The notes: generated from the sequence alone by a model not told the origin. Positions 26,753-36,739 are shown, counted from the first letter of the stretch. The stretch is DNA of 64,000 nucleotides from Flavobacterium luminosum (GCF_023635005.1 NZ_JAMLJM010000008.1:1-64000); one strand, 5' to 3'. Numbers and translations: made by a program.

Positions 26753-28396
26753 ATGGAATTAAACTTCAATAAAAACGAAGATCATAACAAACTTTTACTT
26801 TCAGAATTAAGACAACGATTAGCCAAAGTGAAATTGGGCGGAGGCGAAAAAAGAATAGAAAAATTGCATGCCGAAGGCAAGATGACCGCCAGAGAGCGCA
26901 TTGATTATTTGTTGGATAAAAATGAAAAATCAATTGAAATTGGCGCTTTTGTAGGTGATGGAATGTACCAAGAACACGGCGGTTGTCCGAGCGGTGGGGT
27001 AGTAGTGAAAATAGGATACATCCAAGGAAAACAATGTATCGTAGTAGCCAATGATGCTACGGTTAAAGCCGGTGCTTGGTTTCCGATTACCGCTAAAAAG
27101 AATCTACGCGCTCAGGAAATAGCCATGGAAAACCGTTTGCCTATTATCTATTTAGTGGATTCTGCGGGTGTTTATTTACCACTACAAGATGAAATTTTTC
27201 CAGATAAAGAACATTTTGGACGTATTTTTAGAAACAATGCGTTGATGAGCAGTATGGGAATCACCCAAATTGCTGCTGTAATGGGAAGTTGTGTAGCCGG
27301 TGGGGCTTATTTACCTATTATGAGTGACGAAGCTTTGATTGTAGACAAAACTGGAAGTATTTTCCTAGCAGGGAGTTATTTGGTAAAAGCCGCTATTGGC
27401 GAAACTATCGATAATGAAACTTTAGGAGGTGCTACGACTCATTGTGAGATTTCGGGGGTAACCGATTTTAAAGCGAAAGACGATGCTGCTGCTTTAGACA
27501 GAATTAAGAGTATTGTTGGTAAAATGGGCGATTTTGAGAAAGCAGGGTATAACCGCGTGAAACCGCAAAAACCCGCTTTAAATCCGGAAGATATTTATGG
27601 TATTTTACCTAAATCCCGTGCGGAACAATACGATATGATGGACATCATCAAACGTTTGGTAGATAATTCAGAGTTTGACGAATATAAAGAAGGCTACGGA
27701 CAAACCATTATTACAGGTTATGCCCGTATAGACGGTTGGGCTGTAGGAATTGTTGCCAATCAGCGTAAGATTGTTAAAACTACCGGATCGAAAACGAAAC
27801 CTAGCGAAATGCAGTTTGGTGGCGTTATTTATTCGGATTCTGCCGATAAAGCAACGCGTTTTATAGCCAATTGTAACCAAAAGAAAATTCCTTTGGTATT
27901 CATGCACGATGTCACCGGATTTATGGTAGGTAGTAAATCGGAGCACGGAGGAATTATTAAAGATGGTGCTAAGATGGTGAATGCTGTATCGAATTCGGTG
28001 GTGCCGAAATTTACCATCATTGTAGGAAATTCTTATGGTGCCGGAAATTATGCGATGTGCGGTAAGGCGTATGATCCTAGATTAATATTTGCTTGGCCAA
28101 GTGCTGAGTTGGCAGTAATGGGAGGGGCACAAGCGGCTAAAGTATTATTACAAATTGAAGCCGCTTCTTTGAAAGCCAAAGGAGAAGAAATTACTCCCGA
28201 AAAAGAAGAAGAATTATTCAACAAAATTAAGTCCCGTTACGATCAGCAAGTTTCGCCTTATTATGCTGCTTCTCGTTTGTGGACTGATGCTATTATCGAT
28301 CCTCTTGAGACTAGAACATGGATTTCCATGGGTATTGAAGCCGCTAATCATGCACCGATTGAAAAGCCTTTTAACCTAGGAGTAATTCAAGTGTAA
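26753..28396 (+). CDS. Acyl-CoA carboxylase carboxyltransferase (beta) subunit
   Basis: A 547-residue protein with two crotonase-like halves. It has MTARERIDYLLD near the N-terminus, GGAYLPIMSDEALIV and GNSYGAGNYAMCGKAYDPR. The length and KARER-type start fit propionyl- or methylcrotonyl-CoA carboxylase beta subunits. These move carboxyl from biotin to the acyl-CoA. No biotin carboxylase or carrier gene is adjacent, so the partner is elsewhere. Chain-length preference cannot be read with confidence. Confidence 0.9.
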   Translation: MELNFNKNEDHNKLLLSELRQRLAKVKLGGGEKRIEKLHAEGKMTARERIDYLLDKNEKSIEIGAFVGDGMYQEHGGCPSGGVVVKIGYIQGKQCIVVANDATVKAGAWFPITAKKNLRAQEIAMENRLPIIYLVDSAGVYLPLQDEIFPDKEHFGRIFRNNALMSSMGITQIAAVMGSCVAGGAYLPIMSDEALIVDKTGSIFLAGSYLVKAAIGETIDNETLGGATTHCEISGVTDFKAKDDAAALDRIKSIVGKMGDFEKAGYNRVKPQKPALNPEDIYGILPKSRAEQYDMMDIIKRLVDNSEFDEYKEGYGQTIITGYARIDGWAVGIVANQRKIVKTTGSKTKPSEMQFGGVIYSDSADKATRFIANCNQKKIPLVFMHDVTGFMVGSKSEHGGIIKDGAKMVNAVSNSVVPKFTIIVGNSYGAGNYAMCGKAYDPRLIFAWPSAELAVMGGAQAAKVLLQIEAASLKAKGEEITPEKEEELFNKIKSRYDQQVSPYYAASRLWTDAIIDPLETRTWISMGIEAANHAPIEKPFNLGVIQV

Positions 28397-28477
28397 TGAA
28401 CTAAGTAGAAACAAATATAATTTCAGTTTTTTAGATTGCAATGATCATTAAACTTTCCTTAAAATAAATTAAAAATC

Positions 28478-28516
28478 AAAATCTACCATTATCTTTATAT
28501 GGTAGATTTTTTATTA
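28478..28516 (+). terminator. Terminator after the carboxylase gene
   Basis: AAAATCTACCAT (28478-28489) pairs perfectly with ATGGTAGATTTT (28499-28510) and T's follow. It lies only 14 bases before the M1 peptidase start, so that gene must start from a promoter overlapping the hairpin or depend on readthrough. Confidence 0.8.
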
Positions 28517-28523
28517 TCCCTTT

Positions 28524-30152
28524 ATGAAAAAAGTAGTATCAACTTTGCTTTTGGTAAGCAGTTTTCAATTGGTTTTTGCACAGCTCACCGTGGCCAAAGA
28601 AACTTTTACCCGTCGCGATTCCTTACAAGGAGGATTACGCCCAGAACGAACTTCCTTTGATGTGCAACGCTATGATTTGAATATCATGATTAACCCCGAA
28701 GAAAAGTCGATCGTAGGGTATAACGACATTGCATTTAAAGTAGTGACTCCAACTGCTAAAATTCAGGTCGATTTGTTCGAAAACTTACAAGTAGACAGTA
28801 TTGTCTATAATCACAAAAAATTAGCGTTTCAACGTGAATATCTAGCCACTTTTATCGCCTTTCCGGAAAAATTAAATCCAGGAACGGAACACAGCATTCG
28901 TTTTTATTATTCAGGTAAACCGGTTATCGCTAAAAAAGCACCATGGGATGGCGGTTTTGTATTCAGTAAGGATACTGCCGGAAAACATTGGATAGCCGTA
29001 GCTTGTCAAGGTTTTGGTGCCAGTTCTTGGTTTCCAGTGAAAGATACACAAAGTGATGAACCTGATTTTGGTACTTCCGTTCGCGTAGCAGTCCCTAATG
29101 GGTTAATGAATGTTTCAAATGGAAGATTTTTAGGGAGTAAAGACCTGAACAATGGGTATACGCGCTGGGATTGGGAAGTTAAAAATCCTATCAATACTTA
29201 TGATATTACTATTAATGTAGCCGATTATGTGCACATTCATGACAACCACAAAGGCTTGGATCTAGATTATTATGTGTTACGCGCTAACGAAGAAAAAGCT
29301 CGTAAGCATTTTGAAGAAGTGAAACCCATGATGGATTGTTTCCAGTCTAAATTTGGAACGTATCCTTTCGCGGAAGATGGTTACAAATTGGTGGAGACTC
29401 CGTATTTGGGGATGGAACACCAGAGTGCAGTGGCCTACGGGAATCGTTATTTGAAAGGGTATTTAGGTAACGACTTGTCTCATACCGGCGTTGGACTACT
29501 ATTCGATTTTATTACGATTCACGAATCAGGACATGAATGGTTTGGTAATAGTATTACGTCTAAGGATATAGCCGATATGTGGATACATGAAGGGTTTACA
29601 CAATATTCTGAAATTGTCTTCGTAGAATGTCAGTTTGGTTATGAAAAAGCGATGCAATATGCCAACGGTCTTCAACAAAATGTAAGAGGCGATAGTCCTA
29701 TTATTGGACACTATGGAGTTAACAAAGAAGGAAGTGGCGACATGTACCCGAAAGGAGCTTTATTACTAAATACGCTTCGTCATATTGTGGCCGATGATGC
29801 TAAATGGTGGAGTATGTTGTTGAAATATTCTGAAACCTTTAAAAAACAAATCATAACCCATCAAGACGTAGTTGACTTCTTTAACAAGGAATCGGGAATG
29901 GAGTTGACCCCTATTTTTAACCAGTATTTGCGTTATACCGAAATTCCAAAATTAGAATTCCGAAAAGATAAAAAAGGGGTAGCGTACCGTTGGGTGACTA
30001 ACGAGAAGAACTTTAGCATGCCTGTAGATGTTATGATTAAAGGAAAAAAAGTAAGATTGAACGGTACAAACGACTGGAAAACAGTAAATTCGAAAGTGAA
30101 ATCACCTCAAGAAATTCAACCTATTAAAGAGCATTTTTATATCCGTTATTAG
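28524..30152 (+). CDS. M1 family metallopeptidase
   Basis: A 542-residue secreted aminopeptidase-like protein with a signal peptide (cleavage after VFAQ). The zinc site is HESGH at 333-337 with Glu356, the HExxH-18-E pattern of M1. The substrate motif GAMEN is changed to LGMEHQSAV. It is shorter than typical M1 enzymes because it lacks the C-terminal helical domain. Likely periplasmic or surface peptide trimming. Confidence 0.92.
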   Translation: MKKVVSTLLLVSSFQLVFAQLTVAKETFTRRDSLQGGLRPERTSFDVQRYDLNIMINPEEKSIVGYNDIAFKVVTPTAKIQVDLFENLQVDSIVYNHKKLAFQREYLATFIAFPEKLNPGTEHSIRFYYSGKPVIAKKAPWDGGFVFSKDTAGKHWIAVACQGFGASSWFPVKDTQSDEPDFGTSVRVAVPNGLMNVSNGRFLGSKDLNNGYTRWDWEVKNPINTYDITINVADYVHIHDNHKGLDLDYYVLRANEEKARKHFEEVKPMMDCFQSKFGTYPFAEDGYKLVETPYLGMEHQSAVAYGNRYLKGYLGNDLSHTGVGLLFDFITIHESGHEWFGNSITSKDIADMWIHEGFTQYSEIVFVECQFGYEKAMQYANGLQQNVRGDSPIIGHYGVNKEGSGDMYPKGALLLNTLRHIVADDAKWWSMLLKYSETFKKQIITHQDVVDFFNKESGMELTPIFNQYLRYTEIPKLEFRKDKKGVAYRWVTNEKNFSMPVDVMIKGKKVRLNGTNDWKTVNSKVKSPQEIQPIKEHFYIRY

Positions 30153-30203
30153 TTTTTCAACGGTAATCGTGTTGCTTCGGAAAAGGTTGTAATACGCAGT
30201 ATT

Positions 30204-30241
30204 AAAAAAGGAGTTCGGTATTTGTATGGAACTCCTTTTTT
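30204..30241. terminator. Bidirectional terminator
   Basis: AAAAAAGGAGTTC pairs with GAACTCCTTTTTT around a 12-base loop, between the converging M1 and GltB-like genes. Confidence 0.85.
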
Positions 30242-30245
30242 GGTA

Positions 30246-31829
30246 TTAGAAAGATTGAAAAGTCGCTTTTTTCCAAAAATAGCAGTAGGCGTTAGGAACG
30301 GTGGTTTCGTTTAACAAACAGCCAGGTTCTAGTTCCGGAAAAGTTTCCGCGTAAGTTTCTATTTTATTTCGTTCTACTCGGGTACTAATCACATCGCGTG
30401 TCACTCCATTCGGGTGATGAATTCCAGCCGAAGCCATTAATTCCATCGCGCTTTTAACGGTCTCTTGTTGGAATCGGGCTACACGAATACTTTTTTCTTC
30501 AGGAACCAATCCTTTCGTGAGTTTAGGATCTTGAGTCGCTACTCCGGTAGGACAGGTGTTGGTGTGACATTCTAATGCTTGTATACATCCTAAGGCAAAC
30601 ATCATTCCACGGGCCGAGTTGCACAAATCGGCACCAATAGATAAGCAACGAATAATATCGAAACCAGAGACCACTTTACCGCTGGCAATAATTTTAATCT
30701 CGTCTTTAATTCCAAAACCATTCAAGCAGTCATATACAAAGGCTAAAGCATCTCGTAACGGCATTCCTACATGATCGGCATATTCAGGAGGTGCAGCGCC
30801 AGTACCTCCTTCGCCACCATCCACGGTAATAAAATCAAGGTAGGTTTGTGTGGTGACCATCGCTTTACAAATTGCAATAAACTCCGATTTGTTTCCGATA
30901 CAAATTTTAATTCCGATAGGTTTTCCTCCCGAATGTTTTCGAAGCAGTTTTACAAACTCCATGAGTTCTAGAGGCGTGGTAAAGGCCGAATGTTTCGGAG
31001 GTGATACAATGTCGTTGTCTTTTTGAACCAAACGAATTGCTGCAATTTCGTCAGTCACTTTTTCTTTCGGTAAAATCCCTCCGTGTCCAGGTTTAGCTCC
31101 TTGGGAGAATTTAATTTCAATCATTTTTACATTTTCAAGAGTCGCTCTTTTTTTGAATTCTTCCAAGGAAAAATTACCTTCCGCGTCTCTGGTGCTGAAA
31201 TAGCCGGTACCAATATTCCAAACCACATCTCCTCCGGGCTCCAGGTGATAAGGAGATAATCCGCCTTCCCCCGTATTGTGGTAAAAACCACCTTGTTTGG
31301 CTCCGGCATTTAAGGCTAAAATGGCATTTTTACTCAAAGAACCATAACTCATCGCACTAATATTGAATAGGCTTGCCTCATAGGGGCGCGCACATTGGGA
31401 AGATCCAATGGTCACTTTTGGCGTTTCATTCACTTCATGAAACGGAATGGCTTTTACGCTATGATTGATCCATTCGTAGCCAACTTCGTAAACGTTAAGT
31501 TGTGTTCCGAAAGGCTGCGTAGAAGTTTCTTTCTTACTTCTTTGGTACACCAAACTGCGTTGTAAACGATTAAACGGCTTACCTTCGGTATCGGTTTCAA
31601 TGAAATACTGACGCATTTCTGGTCCGATAGATTCCAACAAGTAACGCATTCTTCCCAACAAAGGAAAATTTCGTTTGATGGTTTGTTTGGACTGGTACAT
31701 GTCGTAGAGTCCCATGAGAATTAAAGGAAAGAAAATCAGTAATAAAAAACTGAACTTCCAATTCACGAAAATTAAAATGGCCAATAGTGATAAAATGGTA
31801 ATGCTAAAAACAATAAATGCTTTCCTCAT
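30246..31829 (-). CDS. FMN-binding glutamate synthase family protein
   Basis: This 527-residue protein has two N-terminal membrane helices (about 5-40), then the FMN/iron-sulfur core of the glutamate synthase large subunit: EGGTGAAPPEYADHVG, GADLCNSARGMMFALG and CHTNTCPTGVATQDP (the Cys cluster). It lacks the glutaminase and C-terminal domains, so it is not a full GltB. The family is common in Bacteroidota and its reaction is not settled. It is a single gene. Confidence 0.88.
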   Translation of the reverse strand: MRKAFIVFSITILSLLAILIFVNWKFSFLLLIFFPLILMGLYDMYQSKQTIKRNFPLLGRMRYLLESIGPEMRQYFIETDTEGKPFNRLQRSLVYQRSKKETSTQPFGTQLNVYEVGYEWINHSVKAIPFHEVNETPKVTIGSSQCARPYEASLFNISAMSYGSLSKNAILALNAGAKQGGFYHNTGEGGLSPYHLEPGGDVVWNIGTGYFSTRDAEGNFSLEEFKKRATLENVKMIEIKFSQGAKPGHGGILPKEKVTDEIAAIRLVQKDNDIVSPPKHSAFTTPLELMEFVKLLRKHSGGKPIGIKICIGNKSEFIAICKAMVTTQTYLDFITVDGGEGGTGAAPPEYADHVGMPLRDALAFVYDCLNGFGIKDEIKIIASGKVVSGFDIIRCLSIGADLCNSARGMMFALGCIQALECHTNTCPTGVATQDPKLTKGLVPEEKSIRVARFQQETVKSAMELMASAGIHHPNGVTRDVISTRVERNKIETYAETFPELEPGCLLNETTVPNAYCYFWKKATFQSF

Positions 31830-31933
31830 GATAGTTGATTAGTTTGTGATTTTGGGTTAAAGTAATAAAAATATTTTATTCTTTAAAGGAATACAACTAA
31901 ATTAGTGGACGTATAGTTTTTTTATTTTTGAAG

Positions 31934-32920
31934 ATGAAACATTTTTATTTAATAGTATTTTTATTGGTAGCAGTCACTGGCTGTAAAACGATTCAAGAGT
32001 CGCCCAAGGAGTCCCACTTTGCTATTGCTATTCATGGGGGAGCCGGTACCATTCTGAAACAAAATATGACTCCGGAATTGGAAGCCGAATATAGAGAAAC
32101 ACTAAAAAAAGCGGTTCAAACGGGGTATGCTATTCTCAAACAAGGAGGAACAAGTTTAGAGGCGGTCCAAAAAACAATCATGGTTTTGGAAGATTCTCCA
32201 CTTTTTAATGCTGGCAAGGGTGCGGTTTTTACCAGTGAAGGAAAAAACGAGTTGGATGCTGCTATAATGGATGGAAAAACCTTAAAAGCGGGATCTGTGG
32301 CTGGGGTGACTACCGTGAAAAATCCCATTTTGTTAGCCAATGCGGTTATGACCCAATCGCCTCACGTGATGTTAACCCAAAAAGGAGCGGAAGAGTTTGC
32401 TAAGTTGCAGGGATTAGAACTAGTGGATCCTTCGTATTTTTATACTGAAAAAGCTTTTAAAGCCTTAGAAAGAGCTAAAAAAGCAGAACAAGAAAAAGAC
32501 AGTAAGTTTGGAACGGTAGGCTGTGTGGCTTTGGATCAATACGGAAATTTAGCCGCAGGAACTTCTACCGGAGGAATGACCAATAAACGTTGGAATAGAG
32601 TAGGTGATGCACCAATTATAGGAGCAGGAACCTATGCCAATAATAATTCATGTGCGGTTTCAGCAACGGGTTGGGGTGAGTTTTTTATCCGATCGGTGGT
32701 GGGACATGATATCTCTGCTTTATTGGAATATAAGAAAATGAAATTACAACAAGCCACTCAAACGGTCATGAACAAAGTACAAAATTTAGGAGGCGATGGA
32801 GGAGTGATTGCTATCGACAAGAAAGGAAATATTTCTTTCGAGTTTAATACCCCGGGAATGTATAGAGCTTCTATTGATAAAGAGGGCAAGGTATACGTAG
32901 GGATTTATAAAGGCGAATAA
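31934..32920 (+). CDS. Isoaspartyl peptidase/L-asparaginase, lipoprotein
   Basis: A 328-residue Ntn-hydrolase (T2 family). The autocleavage Thr is residue 194 in KFGTVGCVALD, with GTSTGGMTNKRWNRVGD for substrate binding. The start is ATG at 31934 (an upstream TTG is unlikely). A signal peptide ends in a lipobox, VAVTGC, so the protein is probably anchored in the envelope. It removes isoaspartyl residues or hydrolyses asparagine. A TATTTTTG box lies 3 bases before the ATG. Confidence 0.92.
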   Translation: MKHFYLIVFLLVAVTGCKTIQESPKESHFAIAIHGGAGTILKQNMTPELEAEYRETLKKAVQTGYAILKQGGTSLEAVQKTIMVLEDSPLFNAGKGAVFTSEGKNELDAAIMDGKTLKAGSVAGVTTVKNPILLANAVMTQSPHVMLTQKGAEEFAKLQGLELVDPSYFYTEKAFKALERAKKAEQEKDSKFGTVGCVALDQYGNLAAGTSTGGMTNKRWNRVGDAPIIGAGTYANNNSCAVSATGWGEFFIRSVVGHDISALLEYKKMKLQQATQTVMNKVQNLGGDGGVIAIDKKGNISFEFNTPGMYRASIDKEGKVYVGIYKGE

Positions 32921-32950
32921 TTGGGATACATTTTCTATTTATTATAACGC

Positions 32951-32998
32951 ATAAAAAAACACCCCAAAAATAAAGTGTTTTTGGGGTGTTTTTTTGTT
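32951..32998. terminator. Bidirectional terminator
   Basis: AAAAAAACACCCC pairs with GGGGTGTTTTTTT around a loop of about 16 bases. It serves the asparaginase gene and the converging HNH gene. Confidence 0.82.
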
Positions 32999-33791
32999 AT
33001 AATGCAGCAGGCACATTGGCCCAATTGATTCCTCTTTTAATTCGAAGGAGTTGGGTTTCGGTTACATTGTAACGCTTGGCTAATTTGCTAAGAGGGACAT
33101 TTTCATTCATTCGTTTTTTAAGAATCATTACTTCCTTAACAGTTAGTTTGGCTCTTGTAATTCTACCCGGATATACTGCCACCGCTTTGGCTTTAATCAC
33201 AAAAGGGCTATTTTTTTGGTGAGCCACATTTTCCTCACGGGTCATCCATTTTAGGTTAGAATGATGGTTGTTGAGTTTGTCAAAATCTAAATGTGCTACT
33301 AAATTGTGTTCTGGTGATTCTTTTTCAAGAAATGCTGTTGCCACAAATCGATGGGTGAGCCCGCTGAACGTTTTCTTTCTTTTGGCTTCTAATTTTCTGA
33401 ATTTTTGTTGGTATTTACTCCAAACAATTTCCAGTTCTTCTTTTTTGGCTTCTAATTCTTTTAAGAGCCTCAAAAATTCTTCTTCATTGTCTTTGCATTG
33501 TTTTAACAGCGAACGAAGGTCTCGAATTTCTTGCTTCAAACCTTCAATTTGAGCCCTTGTTTCATCAACGTAGGCCTGGTTTTTTGGACTATGAGGGGTG
33601 TGAACCGTAATATTGAAAGACGGATATCCTTCGGTGGTATTCTGACTGACAAGATTTTCTTCATTGGTTTGAAGATTCAGCTTTTTTATCTTGCCATGAT
33701 TGGAAACAAACAGTCTGAATTTTTCTTTGAAAGGGGATTTTAATTCAATCTCACTCCAAATTTCTTTGTCAAAATATCTTTTCAAATGCAT
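32997..33791 (-). CDS. NUMOD4/HNH-like protein with inserted coiled coil
   Basis: A 264-residue protein in four parts. A NUMOD4-like start is seen in RLFVSNHGKIKKLN (about 26-60). A long charged coiled coil (about 78-142) follows. An HNH core comes next: HRFVATAF, then VAHLDFDKLNNHHSNLKWMT, with the His/Asn residues of the family kept. A C-terminal HTH ends the protein (KLTVKEVMILKKRM ... LAKRYNVTETQLLRIKRG). Domain types are those of phage and homing nucleases, but the coiled coil is unusual. No element or intron is visible around it, so a host DNA-related role is possible. Confidence 0.75.
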   Translation of the reverse strand: MHLKRYFDKEIWSEIELKSPFKEKFRLFVSNHGKIKKLNLQTNEENLVSQNTTEGYPSFNITVHTPHSPKNQAYVDETRAQIEGLKQEIRDLRSLLKQCKDNEEEFLRLLKELEAKKEELEIVWSKYQQKFRKLEAKRKKTFSGLTHRFVATAFLEKESPEHNLVAHLDFDKLNNHHSNLKWMTREENVAHQKNSPFVIKAKAVAVYPGRITRAKLTVKEVMILKKRMNENVPLSKLAKRYNVTETQLLRIKRGINWANVPAAL

Positions 33792-33811
33792 AGTAAAACA
33801 ATTTAAGTAAA

Positions 33812-34907
33812 TTAATTTTCTTTTTGCCCCATCATCATCAGATAAGCTTTTAAAAACTCATCTAAATTTCCGTTCATCACTCCTTCTACGTCACTAGTTT
33901 CGTATTGGGTACGAACGTCTTTAATTAGTTTGTATGGATGCATCACGTAGTTACGTATTTGCGATCCCCATTCGATTTTCATTTTACCGGCTTCAATATC
34001 AGCTCTTTGTTCCAAACGTTTTTTTAACTCTATTTCGTACAACTGTGAGCGAAGCATTTGCAAGGCTCTTTCACGGTTGTCGTGTTGAGAACGGGTCTCG
34101 GAGCACTGAATTTGAATTCCAGTGGGTTTGTGCAATAATTGTACTTTAGTTTCTACTTTGTTTACATTTTGTCCACCGGCACCGCTGGAGCGAGCAGTGG
34201 TAATTTCGATATCAGCCGGACTAATGGCGATTTCTATAGTGTCGTCTACCAAAGGATATACATATACTGAGGCAAAAGACGTATGGCGTTTGGCGTTACT
34301 GTCGAACGGTGAGATTCGCACTAAACGATGTACCCCATTTTCCCCTTTGAGGTACCCAAACGAATAGTCGCCTTCAAATTCTAACGTTACCGTTTTAATT
34401 CCAGCGACATCACCTTCTTGGAAGTTGAGCTCTCGGATTTTGTAGCCGTTCTTTTCGCCCCACATCATGTACATACGCATTAACATGCTGGCCCAGTCAC
34501 AACTTTCGGTTCCTCCTGCTCCGGCAGTAATTTGCAATACAGCACTCATTGAATCGCCTTCGTCGGAAAGCATGTTTTTAAATTCAATGTTTTCGATGTG
34601 CGTTTGCGTTTTTTCAAACAGCTCGTCCAACTCCTGTTCGCTCAAATCGCCTTCTTTGCAAAATTCATAAGCAATTTGTAACTCGTCACAAAGATTCACG
34701 GCTTTCTCATAATCTTCGACCCATTTTTTCTTGGAACGAAGGTTACGAACAATTACTTCCGCTTCTTTGGCATTGTTCCAAAAATCAGGTGCAAAGGTCT
34801 TTTCTTCCTCGTTGGCAATCTCGATTAGTTTGGCATCGATGTCAAAGATACCTCCTCAACGCACCTAGGCGTTCTACAATACCTTTTATTTGATCGGCAT
34901 TTGTCAT
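33812..34907 (-). CDS. prfB: Peptide chain release factor 2, programmed +1 frameshift
   Basis: RF2 ends translation at UAA and UGA. The gene starts at ATG 34907, and after 21 codons meets an in-frame TGA (34842-34844). Reading continues in the +1 frame to 33812. The downstream part carries the peptide-recognition SPF in [12 protein letters not shown] and the catalytic GGQ in [11 protein letters not shown]. The frameshift lets RF2 levels control their own synthesis. An internal ATG at 34699 would give a truncated protein and is not the true start. Confidence 0.95.
34841..34856 (-). promoter_or_regulatory. RF2 programmed frameshift site
   Basis: On the minus strand the order is AGGAGG, TAT, CTT, TGA, C. 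This is the classical slippery CTT followed by a poorly read TGA, with a Shine-Dalgarno-like hexamer just upstream. It is nearly identical to the E. coli arrangement. Confidence 0.93.
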
Positions 34908-35059
34908 ATAAATTTTTTATTTTTGAATTTTATAAGGAATTTATCCGTCAATAGTATACACAACGAATAGTATAAATTAAATGAATAATTTATTTCGCTT
35001 GGGTTTTATGTAAGTATTGGGGACAAATACTTAGCAAATTTACTAATACTTTTGTTAAA

Positions 35060-36085
35060 ATGGAAATAAATTTAATTAGTGATACTGTCACTAAGCCAAC
35101 CAACGAAATGTTACACGCTATGTATCAGGCTAGAGTGGGCGATGACGTGTATAAACAAGATCCGACGGTTAATGCTTTAGAGGAGAAAGTAGCCCGTATG
35201 TTTGGAATGGAAGCGGCTTTGTTTTTTCCTTCTGGTACTATGGCCAATCAAACGGCATTAAAACTCCATACCAATCCAGGTGATGAGATTATTTGCGATA
35301 AATGGTCCCATATTTATCTTTACGAAGCGGGAGGTGCTGCTTTTAACAGTGGTTGTTCTCTAAGTTTGCTCGATGGTCATCGAGGAATGATTTCGGCGGA
35401 TATGGTTAAAAATGCCATTAACGATCCCGAATTTTTTCATGCGCCATTGTCTACCTTGGTAAGTATTGAAAATACGACCAACAAAGGAGGAGGGGCCTGT
35501 TACGACATTGAAACGTTAAAAGAAATCAAGCAAGTTTGTTTGGATCATAACCTGAAATACCATTTGGACGGTGCTCGTTTGTGGAATGCACTCGTAGCCA
35601 AAGGACAGTCACCGAAACAATTTGGTGAGTTGTTTGATACGATTTCGGTATGTTTGAGTAAAGGTTTAGGCGCTCCTGTGGGCTCGGTTTTGGTATCTGA
35701 TGCGGCTACGATTAAAAGAGCGTTACGTATTCGTAAAATCTTTGGTGGCGGTATGCGTCAGGCAGGATATTTGGCAGCGGCGGGAATCTATGCTTTAGAC
35801 AATCATGTAGAGCGTTTGGCGGAAGATCATCGTAGAGCCAAAGAATTAGCTTTTATTTTACAAAGATTGCCATGGGTAGCTTCGGTAGAACCGGTAGAAA
35901 CGAATATTTTAATTTTTACGGTACAGTCGCATTTGGATGAAAAATTTGTTATTCAAAAATTGAAAGAAAAGAGCATTCACATTAGTTCTATGGGACAAGG
36001 TAAACTGCGTATGGTGACCCATTTGGATTACCGTCAAGTGATGCACGAATATGTTTTGGAAGCGTTACAGCGATTACAATTCTAG
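35060..36085 (+). CDS. ltaE: Low-specificity L-threonine aldolase
   Basis: A 341-residue PLP enzyme that splits threonine or allo-threonine into glycine and acetaldehyde. It has [12 protein letters not shown] at the start, LDGARLWNA (PLP-contact Asp and Arg) and the PLP lysine in [15 protein letters not shown]. Length fits. A TACTTTTG box lies 5 bases before the ATG, so the mRNA may be nearly leaderless. Confidence 0.93.
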   Translation: MEINLISDTVTKPTNEMLHAMYQARVGDDVYKQDPTVNALEEKVARMFGMEAALFFPSGTMANQTALKLHTNPGDEIICDKWSHIYLYEAGGAAFNSGCSLSLLDGHRGMISADMVKNAINDPEFFHAPLSTLVSIENTTNKGGGACYDIETLKEIKQVCLDHNLKYHLDGARLWNALVAKGQSPKQFGELFDTISVCLSKGLGAPVGSVLVSDAATIKRALRIRKIFGGGMRQAGYLAAAGIYALDNHVERLAEDHRRAKELAFILQRLPWVASVEPVETNILIFTVQSHLDEKFVIQKLKEKSIHISSMGQGKLRMVTHLDYRQVMHEYVLEALQRLQF

Positions 36086-36111
36086 CTATGTTCTAACTAG
36101 CCAAAAGAAGC

Positions 36112-36147
36112 TAAAAAGTCGGAATCGATTTTTTAGCTTTTTTTATT
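36112..36147 (+). terminator. Terminator after ltaE
   Basis: AGCTAAAAA pairs with TTTTTTAGCT (one extra T) and is followed by a T-run. Confidence 0.75.
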
Positions 36148-36314
36148 GCGGTATGATTGCTGTTACTTTTGGTGTAACTGTTTTTGAATTAGTAAGTTAT
36201 AATTTTAACTTTTGTTTAAAGCCATAGAACAGTCAAGGGGTTTGTTGTCGTTTCTTTTTTGAAAGTATTTTCACAAATTGATGATGTATTTTTGAAGCAA
36301 CCATCTTTTGGCGA

Positions 36315-36698
36315 TTAACGTATTCTCTTGTAGGTTATTTTCTTTAATTTGCTTTTCAGTTGTTTGGAAGGTTTGTAACTTATTTTAGCACTTTTGATCG
36401 CTGCTTTTCCCAGTTCTTCTTCCTTTTCGGTTGCTGTTCCCGCTATGTTTAATTGAAAGGTTCCTAGAGTTTCAATTTTTACAATATTACCGTTGGTTAA
36501 CGACTCACCAATAGCCTCGCTCAGGGCTATGATTACGCCATAGCAATCGGCTTTGCTCATGGAGGAACGACTAGCGACGATGCGTGAAAGGTCTTCTAGT
36601 GTCACCTCGCCTTGGCTTACTGCACAAGGATAGTATTTGACTTCTGGTGGCGAAACCAAATTGTTTTTCTTGGGAATCATTTTAAAGTGTACGGCCAT
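36315..36698 (-). CDS. HU-like DNA-binding protein (TIGR01201 type)
   Basis: A 127-residue bacterial-histone relative found in Bacteroidota. It has AVHFKMIPKKN and PPEVKYYPCAV at the start, then the HU dimer core (LEDLSRIVASRSSMSKADC ... IVKIETLGTFQLNIAG) and a basic tail, KQLKSKLKKITYKRIR. It should bind and bend DNA. The upstream region holds a -7 box and a phased repeat array (36740-36833), suggesting tight control. Confidence 0.9.
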   Translation of the reverse strand: MAVHFKMIPKKNNLVSPPEVKYYPCAVSQGEVTLEDLSRIVASRSSMSKADCYGVIIALSEAIGESLTNGNIVKIETLGTFQLNIAGTATEKEEELGKAAIKSAKISYKPSKQLKSKLKKITYKRIR

Positions 36699-36739
36699 AA
36701 AAAGAGAGTATTCGGTTGGATTATTGGATACAGTCTAGA

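Noticed and set aside
33812-34907. prfB looks broken by an in-frame stop after 21 codons
   Set aside because: AGGAGG-TAT-CTT-TGA-C is the classical programmed RF2 frameshift, so the gene is intact.
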